Shown here piece by piece: positions 1-5,053 of a stretch of DNA of 6,899 nucleotides. A program made the position numbers and the translations under genes. The notes beneath the pieces were generated by a model. The model searched no databases and had not been told where the DNA came from. It was given only the letters and a program-made list of their open reading frames with translations. The first letter of the stretch is position 1. Every line of letters begins with the position of its first letter. Source of the stretch: JAHJFW01 sp964595075 (GTDB lineage Bacteria; Patescibacteriota; Patescibacteriia; 2-12-FULL-60-25); assembly GCA_964595075.1 (NCBI GenBank), contig CAZQNT010000040.1, positions 1 through 6,899 of the forward strand, in the 5' to 3' direction.

Positions 1-322
1 CTCGCCGCTCGACGAGGACGAGACGGTTGAGGTACTCGATCGAGGGCTTCACGGGGATCTCGGGGATCGAGGCAAGGTACTCCTCGAAGGTACTCATATT
101 GAGATCGCTGCCGAAGCCCTTGTCCCACAAGACTTTGGCTTGGCGGGTTCGGGGATCGTCCGTTGCCTGATCCACGGCGGCGTTGTCGCGGTAGCCGCCG
201 ATGCGCTCACTGACGAGCCGGTACTTCCCCTCGATGATGGCCTGAGCCGCCTTGCGGTCGATCTCTCCGGTGCCCAGCTTGCCCATGATCTTCGTCGCTT
301 GAGCGAGCGTTGCTTTTCTCAT
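1..322 (-). CDS. Hypothetical protein, N-terminal 107 residues (runs off left edge)
   Basis: An open frame without a stop runs from an ATG at 322 to the left edge. It begins MRKATLAQATKIMGK and continues with a charged, mostly helical-looking stretch (IDRKAAQAIIEGKYRLVSER), then FEEYLASIPEIPVKPSIEYL near the edge. A good Shine-Dalgarno (GGAGAG, 328-333) sits 5 bases upstream of the ATG, which is unusual in this window and fixes the start. A consensus promoter lies further upstream (451-479), so it is a separate transcription unit. The first 60 bases are about 63% GC, clearly richer than the neighbouring lexA cluster. There is no signal peptide or membrane segment. The opening resembles uncharacterised multicopy proteins I associate with Parcubacteria, but that is memory and not verified. 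I do not recognise a function. Confidence 0.75.
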   Translation of the reverse strand, partial: MRKATLAQATKIMGKLGTGEIDRKAAQAIIEGKYRLVSERIGGYRDNAAVDQATDDPRTRQAKVLWDKGFGSDLNMSTFEEYLASIPEIPVKPSIEYLNRLVLVERR

Positions 323-407
323 TTTCTCTCTCCGGTCCCTTCAAGCTTTCATGCAAACGGGCACAGACCATTCCGCGTGTCGCTTGCAAATGGCTTCGGG
401 GCGTTTT

Positions 408-422
408 GCGCTAAAAAAGCGC
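408..422 (-). other. Small hairpin in the 5' leader of the left-edge gene
   Basis: GCGCT (408-412) and AGCGC (418-422) form a 5-bp stem with a 5-base A-only loop (U-only in the minus-strand transcript). It sits about 20-35 bases into the inferred leader. It is short and has no U-run after it in the minus orientation, so it is not an intrinsic terminator. It may be a leader stabiliser or nothing. Confidence 0.35.
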
Positions 423-450
423 GGTGTTTCATTAAGAAAGATCTGCCGCA

Positions 451-479
451 TGTATATCAAAAAACTCTCCCCTTGTCAA
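451..479 (-). promoter_or_regulatory. Sigma70-type promoter for the left-edge gene
   Basis: On the minus strand, a perfect -35 TTGACA (474-479) is followed by a 17-base spacer and a -10 TATACA (451-456). Transcription would start near 444 and read left into the gene starting at 322, leaving a leader of about 120 bases. It lies just beyond the terminator at 496-526, so the left-edge gene is insulated from the lexA cluster. Confidence 0.8.
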
Positions 480-495
480 GAATGCTTTGCTCAAC

Positions 496-526
496 AAAAA
501 TCCCCCGAAATATTCGGGGGGTTTTT
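496..526 (-). terminator. Bidirectional intrinsic terminator ending the lexA cluster
   Basis: A 14-pair stem (496-509 with 513-526) has a core CCCCCGAA/TTCGGGGG, one T-G wobble, a 3-base loop, and A5/T5 tails on both sides. It can therefore end transcription in either direction. The minus-strand gene ending at 626 reads towards it about 100 bases downstream, so its likely job is to end that cluster before the next promoter at 451-479. Confidence 0.85.
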
Positions 527-625
527 GTTTTGATCAACTCGGCGCTGACTGCGGACTTGGTATTCCAAAATAAGGATAAGACGATTTTGTATTAATATCA
601 AATTTTTCAACCTACAATTCAAACG

Positions 626-871
626 TCAAAGTGCCGCCAACTCCTCCAGCCTCCACTTCAGCGTCTCGCTGGAAAACGACAAACGGTACGCGTTCGCTTC
701 ATCCGAAACGGAAAAAATATACATCTTCTCGCGCCCTTGGCGTTCGGTATGCACGAGATTGATTTTCTTGATTTGATAATACCTATTCCCCCACTTGAAA
801 GTCATGGGTTCGACGCAGTCCCTTCTAAATGCGGCTAATACTTCAATTGGTTCAGTAACTCTGGAATACAT
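626..871 (-). CDS. Small uncharacterised protein, 81 aa
   Basis: It encodes 81 residues starting MYSRVTEPIEVLAAF. The middle (about 22-70) alternates beta-type segments: MTFKWGNRYYQIKKI, then REKMYIFSVSD, then AYRLSFSSETLKWRLEEL. This suggests a small beta-barrel or SH3-like fold. The pattern F-x-W-x-x-R-x-Y-x-I-x-x-I resembles short domains of the DUF6504 kind, a loose impression from memory. There is no signal peptide and no visible catalytic motif. The ATG is only 5 bases from the heptamer repeat array (877-938) and has no Shine-Dalgarno, so translation is leaderless, repeat-altered or coupled to upstream genes. It is last in the lexA cluster and reads into the terminator at 496-526. Confidence 0.7.
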   Translation of the reverse strand: MYSRVTEPIEVLAAFRRDCVEPMTFKWGNRYYQIKKINLVHTERQGREKMYIFSVSDEANAYRLSFSSETLKWRLEELAAL

Positions 872-876
872 ACATT

Positions 877-938
877 TAGTGCCTAGTTCCTAGTGCCTAG
901 TTCCTAGTGCCGAGTGCCGAGTGCCGAGTGCCGAGTTT
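877..938. repeat. 7-bp tandem repeat array, left flank of the four-helix-bundle gene
   Basis: Eight consecutive 7-base units read TAGTGCC, TAGTTCC, TAGTGCC, TAGTTCC, TAGTGCC, then three GAGTGCC, ending GAGTTT. The last 22 bases (917-938) are an exact inverted copy of 1295-1316 on the other side of the gene. The array overlaps the last codons of the four-helix-bundle frame, giving its TRHSALGTRH tail, and ends 5 bases before the start of the 81-aa gene. Confidence 0.9.
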
Positions 939-1281
939 GCAGAGACGACATGAATCCACGAATTATACGAGCGACTTCGTCTGTCAGAGTTTGCGCCTGA
1001 AAAAAATCATCATCTGACATATAATTTAAATCTTTAGCAAGATACATCATCGATTTAACTTCAGCGCATGAGGCTTTAGAAATATTCAAATATCTCATGA
1101 ACTCCTTTGTTCCATTCCGTTCATAGCCTTCGGCAATATTATTCATCACAGAAACAACGGCGCGCTGGATCTGATCCTTGAATCCAAAATCTTTACAGTG
1201 CTTAAAACGAATATATACAAAACTAGTTAATTCTCGAGCCTTTTGCCAAGCTATAATATCTTCGAAACATTGTATCTTCAT
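904..1281 (-). CDS. Four-helix-bundle protein (23S rRNA IVP / S23-like family)
   Basis: From the ATG at 1281 the protein has 125 residues. The family signature is clear: FEDIIAWQKARELTSFVY at the start (about 6-23), QIQRAVVSVMNNIAEGYER (about 37-55), then KEFMRYLNISKASCAEVKSMMYLAKDLNY (about 59-87). These proteins fold as four helices and oligomerise. They were first seen as products of intervening sequences in Leptospira 23S rRNA, and relatives (Avd) assist diversity-generating retroelements; the role of free-standing copies is unknown. No reverse transcriptase or variable repeat lies here. The frame extends upstream to an ATG at 1326 that overlaps the lexA stop (ATGA), but those 15 residues are encoded mainly by the repeat at 1295-1316, so I prefer 1281. 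The last ten or so residues are also repeat-encoded. The gene is lower in GC than its neighbours. Confidence 0.88.
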   Translation of the reverse strand: MKIQCFEDIIAWQKARELTSFVYIRFKHCKDFGFKDQIQRAVVSVMNNIAEGYERNGTKEFMRYLNISKASCAEVKSMMYLAKDLNYMSDDDFFQAQTLTDEVARIIRGFMSSLQTRHSALGTRH

Positions 1282-1294
1282 ATTTTTAGTTTCA

Positions 1295-1316
1295 AAACTC
1301 GGCACTCGGCACTCGG
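1295..1316. repeat. Inverted copy of the heptamer repeat, right flank of the four-helix-bundle gene
   Basis: These 22 bases are the exact reverse complement of 917-938. They consist of three CTCGGCA-type units next to the AAA that ends the match. Together the two copies bracket the four-helix-bundle gene like terminal inverted repeats, about 356 bases apart internally. Confidence 0.9.
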
Positions 1317-1322
1317 AACTTT

Positions 1323-1931
1323 TCATCTAAAACTCCGTATTACTGCCCTAACCACCCCCTGAATCAACGGGTCGTAACAATAAATCGGTTTCATGGTGGA
1401 ATTCGCGGGCTGGAGTCGGATTCGATCTCGTTCGCGATAGAATCTTTTTAGTGTCGCGTACGCGTTATCGAGGAGCGCTACTACAACGTCGCCATTTTTC
1501 GGCGATGGATTGCGCTCGACAACCACGTAGTCGCCGTCGAAAATTCCGTCTTCGATCATGGAACTTCCTTTTACGCGAAGGACGTAGGAATTTGCGGAAT
1601 CCGGCGCGAGATCAACCGGCACGGCGATGGTTTCGCGTTCTTCTACCGCTTCGATTGGAACCCCTGCGGTGATGAGACCTGTAAGCGGCAACAAAACGCT
1701 CCTCCCCCACTTCACCGCCTTATCCGTTGGCTCAAGATCGCGAAACGTGGCGCCGTTGGCTCGTAAAAATCCTCGCTCGCGAAGCGCTTGGATGTGCACG
1801 TGAACCGTAGAAGGAGACGCGAGATTGAGTCCTGACGCGATCTCGCGAAACGAAGGTGGAAATCCTTTCTCATGTATGAACGACACGATGAAGTCTAGGA
1901 CTTCTTTTTGCTTGGGCGTCAGAGGAAGCAT
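1323..1931 (-). CDS. lexA: LexA repressor (SOS regulator, S24 self-cleaving)
   Basis: LexA represses DNA-damage genes and is inactivated when RecA filaments stimulate its self-cleavage. From the ATG at 1931 it has 202 residues, the usual LexA length. The winged-helix domain covers about 1-68 (LTPKQKEVLDFIVSFIHEKG, then PPSFREIASGLNLASPSTVHVHIQAL). The cleavage site is Ala89-Gly90 (ITAGVP). The catalytic pair fits Ser124 in RVKGSSMIEDGI and Lys162 in ATLKRF. The family's GD motif is present at DGIFDGDYVVV. All key residues are intact. The same frame stays open to 2090, but the extra 53 residues are translated repeat DNA and match no LexA, so 1931 is the start. No Shine-Dalgarno is visible. It is first of a leftward cluster; its promoter and probable operator lie about 220 bases upstream, beyond a repeat element. 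Confidence 0.96.
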   Translation of the reverse strand: MLPLTPKQKEVLDFIVSFIHEKGFPPSFREIASGLNLASPSTVHVHIQALRERGFLRANGATFRDLEPTDKAVKWGRSVLLPLTGLITAGVPIEAVEERETIAVPVDLAPDSANSYVLRVKGSSMIEDGIFDGDYVVVERNPSPKNGDVVVALLDNAYATLKRFYRERDRIRLQPANSTMKPIYCYDPLIQGVVRAVIRSFR

Positions 1932-1938
1932 GTTTTGG

Positions 1939-1973
1939 GGAAGTAAGTAGTGAATAGTTGGTAGTGAGTAGTC
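1939..1973. repeat. Degenerate 7-bp tandem repeat upstream of lexA
   Basis: Five 7-base units can be read: GGAAGTA, AGTAGTG, AATAGTT, GGTAGTG, AGTAGTC. The period equals that of the array at 877-938 but the sequence differs. It lies between the lexA ATG and the MITE-like element, in the lexA 5' UTR. Confidence 0.7.
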
Positions 1974-2103
1974 GTAGGGGCGGGCTTGTCCCGCCCTCCC
2001 CTCGTATGGGCGTATCCTTGCGATCGCCCCGCATTCTTGCGATCGTCGATCAAGCGTCCACGCAACTTCGTCGCGTGTGGGCGAACACAAGGTTCGCCCC
2101 TAC
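1974..2103. mobile_element. MITE-like 130-bp element with terminal inverted repeats
   Basis: The ends are exact 9-bp inverted repeats, GTAGGGGCG (1974-1982) and CGCCCCTAC (2095-2103). Each end carries a subterminal hairpin: GGGCGGG/CCCGCCC (1978-1984 with 1990-1996) and GGGCGAAC/GTTCGCCC (2079-2086 with 2092-2099). Their loops, CTTGT and ACAAG, are reverse complements, so the two ends are imperfect inverted copies about 25 bases long. Inside is a direct repeat TTGCGATCG (2018-2026, 2037-2045). It encodes nothing credible. Repeats of the GTAGGGGCG...CCCGCCC kind recur in many bacterial genomes, in my recollection. No target-site duplication is obvious. It separates the lexA promoter from the gene. 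Confidence 0.75.
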
Positions 2104-2144
2104 CGAACAATGCCATGCATCTTGCAGATCGTCCTAGTGATGTT

Positions 2145-2164
2145 ATAGAACAAGAATAGAACAA
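2145..2164 (-). promoter_or_regulatory. Probable LexA operator (GTTC-N7-GTTC direct repeat)
   Basis: On the plus strand ATAGAACAA occurs twice (2145-2153 and 2156-2164), exactly 11 bases apart, one helical turn. On the minus strand this reads GTTC-N7-GTTC, the SOS-box form established in Alphaproteobacteria. A degenerate third half-site, ATAGGAAC, follows at 2181-2188. The repeat covers the -10 of the lexA promoter, as an autoregulatory operator should. The assignment to LexA is inference from position and pattern. Confidence 0.6.
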
Positions 2165-2181
2165 TTTAGAAACTGCGTCAA
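2153..2181 (-). promoter_or_regulatory. lexA promoter
   Basis: On the minus strand, -35 TTGACG (2176-2181) is followed by a 17-base spacer and -10 TATTCT (2153-2158). Transcription would begin near 2146 and read through the MITE-like element before reaching lexA at 1931, giving a 5' UTR of about 215 bases. A direct-repeat operator overlaps the -10. Confidence 0.7.
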
Positions 2182-2188
2182 TAGGAAC

Positions 2189-2197
2189 TTATCCACA
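2189..2197 (+). promoter_or_regulatory. Single consensus DnaA-box match
   Basis: TTATCCACA matches the DnaA box consensus TTATNCACA. It lies just upstream of the lexA -35, between the divergent lexA and lamin-tail genes. I saw no second box or AT-rich unwinding region next to it, so it is not evidence of an origin. It could be a DnaA-sensitive regulatory site or chance. Confidence 0.35.
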
Positions 2198-2304
2198 ATT
2201 TTACTTCTGTCCGGTCATTGACAAGTGCGCAAAAAAATGAGAGCCCTATATGTGAGGGTCGATATCGATTCGTGCGAAAAAAATAATTTGTAACTCTTCA
2301 CTCT

Positions 2305-4524
2305 ATGTTTCGCCTCATGCATTCTTGGCGGCTGGTTTGCCGCGCCTTGTTCATCTCTTTGCTTACAATCTCACCCATATACGCAGCCATCGTCAACGCG
2401 GCGCCGCATATCGTAATTGGAGAGGTAGCATGGTCCGGTTCTTCCGCCGGAACTTCCGACGAGTGGTTGGAAATCTGGAATTTGGACGACGCGGATCTTG
2501 CAATATCAGGATTCACTCTCATTGGCGCAAGCAGCCAACCCATCGTTTTTCCCGCGGATACAACCGTTCCATCGCGCGGCTCATTCCTCATATCGAATTA
2601 TTCTGACACGGATCCGAAAAGCGCTCTTAACGCTGTTCCTCAATTAGTAACCACCGTGGTCTCCCTCTCAAATTCATCGCTGAGTATCGTGCTGAAAGAC
2701 GCTTCCGGAAACGAACTCGATCGCGTTGGAGACGCCGGACTTCCGTCAGCCGGAACAAGCGGAGAAATTAAAGCTTCCATGATACGCAACGGTGATTTAT
2801 GGGAAACCGCGACAAGCTCCGAAGGGTTTGACGCAGGCCGCGCTGATTTAGGAACTCCGGGAGTTTGCGACGGATGCAAAACGCTTCCTCCGGTGATTCC
2901 ACCGTGCGCAGCCGTAGCGCCAACGCCGGCGACGCTCACAATCCCGCCTCCGGCGATTAATCCGGTTCAATCCCCCGTCGCACCGTCTCCTGTCACTACA
3001 ACCACGATGGCTACTTCGAGTACCGTGACGACTATCGTAACGTCAACAGACGCGATAACAACGGAAACGACGATTCCTACAAATCAACCGACGGTGACAT
3101 CCACTACCACAACCATAAATTCGTCCGCAGCAATCAGTCCTCCAACAACGCCGCCAAGATACGACCTTCTTCGTCTGAACGAAATACTTCCGCAACCGGA
3201 ATCCGGAAACGAGTGGGTGGAGGTAACGCTGCTCGAGAGCGGCGCGAGCGTTCCGCTATCCGGGACAGTAATCCGCGATAGATCGAGCGTCGTCTACACG
3301 TTCGCTACAGGAACGCTCGACGCCGACCATCCGTTCATCCGCGTAAATCTTTCAAGCTCGCGACTAAACAACGACGGAGACGACGTGACGCTCGTCGATC
3401 CGAACGGAAATATTCGCGACGCGCTCACGTATCTCAATTCCACAAAAGGGAAAAGTTGGTCGCGATTTCCTGACGCGGCTGGAGAGTGGGTCACGACCGA
3501 TCCGACTCCGGAATTTCAAAACGCGGCGCCGCAAACCGCGACACCCGAAAATACAGTTGCGACGCCTCCTGAACCGGAACCCGCGCCAACCGAAACAACA
3601 CAAACGATTTCAACTCCGATAGAATCCGGAACCGTTGAGACGACAATCGAATCCGTTCAAATAAACTCCTCGCCCGTAGTGCCGGTAGTGGTTGGTTCTA
3701 AAAAATCCATTACTTCAAAAATCGCTTCTTCATCAAAAACAAAACAAAAACCAAAAATAACAATCAAGTTGGCATCCGCGCAAACTACCGCATCATTAAT
3801 AACATTCGATATGACACACAACGACGAATACCACGGAGTACGCGTGCAACTCACAGGAACGGTCGGCTCCCCTTCCGGACTCATACCCGGCCACGGATTC
3901 ATCCTAAACGCTCCGGATGGTCGCGGACTTCTAGTGCGAATTCCAACCACAAAAAAATTGCCCACCCAAGGCACATCGCTCAACCTCACAGGCACGCTTC
4001 TATTTCAAGACAGCGGAGACGTCTATCTTAAAATGGCGGCTAAAGACGACTGGACCATTGAACCGGAAAATACGAACGTGAATCCGCGAGCCGTTGATCT
4101 TCTTGCGCCGAAATCCGAAGACGCGTGGAGCTTGGTATCCGTCACCGGAGTTGTGCGTACCGTCCGCGGACAAATTATAACGATCAACTCTGACGGAATG
4201 GACGTTGAAATCGGAATAAAACCCGTGGTGGATTATCGAGCCGCAAGAATACTCGCGGGTGATACCATAAACGTCATGGGTCTTTTGGAACCCGGCCGCG
4301 ACGTACAACGGATTCTATTGCGTGACGCGGACGATATCAACATTTCTGCGCACGCGAAACCAAAAATCTCGGATAACGCGCAAAGCGCCATACCTAAATG
4401 GGCGCCTATCGGCGCTGCCGGGCTTGCCATCGCCGGAACGGAAAGCGTAAAACACATGAGAAAGCGCAGAAAAATACGCGCGCTTGAAAAGATCGTGCAA
4501 ACAGATCTTAATACTACTATATGA
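2305..4524 (+). CDS. Secreted, membrane-anchored lamin-tail-domain (LTD) protein, 739 aa
   Basis: Residues about 9-33 form a signal peptide (VCRALFISLLTISPIYAA). A first lamin-tail-type beta domain spans about 34-190 (IVIGEVAWSGSS, DEWLEIWNL) and ends near a Cys188/191/201 group (CDGC...C). A Pro/Thr/Ser linker covers 192-284. A second LTD-like domain spans about 286-406 (RLNEILPQPESGNEWVEV). Another P/T/S/K-rich linker follows to about 490. Two beta-rich, OB-like stretches (about 508-585 and 608-685; VRVQLTGTVGSPSGLI, VSVTGVVRTVRGQIITI) come next. A short hydrophobic segment (about 698-713) and a basic tail (HMRKRRKIRALEK) close the protein, as in an outward-facing protein with a cytoplasmic stop-transfer end. 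LTDs are found on bacterial surface proteins and nucleases; no nuclease motif is visible. No Shine-Dalgarno precedes the ATG, and Met5 is an alternative start. It is first of a three-gene set and overlaps the next gene by 4 bp. A surface or DNA-binding role is inference. Confidence 0.85.
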   Translation: MFRLMHSWRLVCRALFISLLTISPIYAAIVNAAPHIVIGEVAWSGSSAGTSDEWLEIWNLDDADLAISGFTLIGASSQPIVFPADTTVPSRGSFLISNYSDTDPKSALNAVPQLVTTVVSLSNSSLSIVLKDASGNELDRVGDAGLPSAGTSGEIKASMIRNGDLWETATSSEGFDAGRADLGTPGVCDGCKTLPPVIPPCAAVAPTPATLTIPPPAINPVQSPVAPSPVTTTTMATSSTVTTIVTSTDAITTETTIPTNQPTVTSTTTTINSSAAISPPTTPPRYDLLRLNEILPQPESGNEWVEVTLLESGASVPLSGTVIRDRSSVVYTFATGTLDADHPFIRVNLSSSRLNNDGDDVTLVDPNGNIRDALTYLNSTKGKSWSRFPDAAGEWVTTDPTPEFQNAAPQTATPENTVATPPEPEPAPTETTQTISTPIESGTVETTIESVQINSSPVVPVVVGSKKSITSKIASSSKTKQKPKITIKLASAQTTASLITFDMTHNDEYHGVRVQLTGTVGSPSGLIPGHGFILNAPDGRGLLVRIPTTKKLPTQGTSLNLTGTLLFQDSGDVYLKMAAKDDWTIEPENTNVNPRAVDLLAPKSEDAWSLVSVTGVVRTVRGQIITINSDGMDVEIGIKPVVDYRAARILAGDTINVMGLLEPGRDVQRILLRDADDINISAHAKPKISDNAQSAIPKWAPIGAAGLAIAGTESVKHMRKRRKIRALEKIVQTDLNTTI

Positions 4525-5030
4525 ATACACGCCTTTCACTCATTGCGGTCGCGTCCGTTCTAACGCTTCTTGGCGCCGGATGTTCTTCACAATCACAAGA
4601 AACGCCGCAAAATGTAGCGGACAAAATCGAAAAAACTACAGGGCAGGAAGCGCGGTATTGTACGGAGGAACCAAAAGAAAACGACATCGGCTCCATTGAG
4701 TATCCAATCGCTCCGGCATATTGGAACATGCCGCATATCGGACAAATCTTCACTGCCATGGATTGCAAAAATTCGGATCGGGCAAATATGATCCAATGGA
4801 TGAAAGACGGAAGCTACACCGCCGGCGTCACCCTCTCATGGGGTGACGGCCGGCCGTCGGAAGAAATGCGATCGCTTCTAATAGAAATCGGCTTTACGGA
4901 AACAACGCCCGGCCTATGGCAAAACGAAGCTCCGATTTCTTTAAATGATCTTGAACTACTACGAATCATGTTGCAAAAAACCAAGCAAGAAAAAATGCCG
5001 GAATACGAAGATTGCATGGATTGCGGGTAA
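4521..5030 (+). CDS. Putative lipoprotein, 169 aa
   Basis: Residues 1-20 form a lipoprotein signal (MNTRLSLIAVASVLTLLGAG) with Cys21 as the probable lipidated residue (LLGAGC, followed by SSQSQ). The mature part has several cysteines (Cys47, a DCKNSD cysteine near 82, and the C-terminal CMDC pair). A compact alpha/beta-looking middle contains IQWMKDGSYTAGVTLSWGDG, and a segment about 112-150 reads MRSLLIEIGFTETTPGLW...LNDLELLRIML. I do not recognise a family. Its ATG overlaps the stop of the lamin-tail gene (ATGA), which implies translational coupling and a shared role at the cell surface. The coiled-coil gene starts 23 bases after its stop. Confidence 0.85.
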   Translation: MNTRLSLIAVASVLTLLGAGCSSQSQETPQNVADKIEKTTGQEARYCTEEPKENDIGSIEYPIAPAYWNMPHIGQIFTAMDCKNSDRANMIQWMKDGSYTAGVTLSWGDGRPSEEMRSLLIEIGFTETTPGLWQNEAPISLNDLELLRIMLQKTKQEKMPEYEDCMDCG

Positions 5031-5053
5031 GGCTACTGAAACACTCAATCATT

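Noticed and set aside
140..595. Plus-strand open frame of 151 codons
   Set aside because: It is antisense to the better-supported minus-strand gene 1-322, then crosses that gene's promoter and a strong terminator.
1282..1326. Start of the four-helix-bundle gene at 1326, overlapping the lexA stop
   Set aside because: The overlap is attractive for coupling, but the added residues come largely from the heptamer repeat and the family normally begins close to the FEDIIAWQKA motif. Kept only as an alternative.
1932..2090. N-terminal extension of LexA by 53 residues to an ATG at 2090
   Set aside because: The extension is translated from the MITE-like element and the heptamer repeat, matches no LexA N-terminus, and would give a 255-aa protein instead of the normal length of about 200.
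2218..2251. Plus-strand promoter TTGACA (2218-2223) with TATAT near 2247 for the lamin-tail gene
   Set aside because: The spacing is 22-23 bases, too long for a sigma70 promoter, and no better -10 lies at 16-18 bases.
2145..2304. Replication origin suggested by the DnaA box
   Set aside because: There is only one box, no adjacent AT-rich repeats, and no dnaA or dnaN gene nearby.
5012..5053. Earlier start of the coiled-coil gene at 5012
   Set aside because: It overlaps the end of the lipoprotein gene and adds residues unlike the rest. 5054 lies in the spacer and gives a sensible start.
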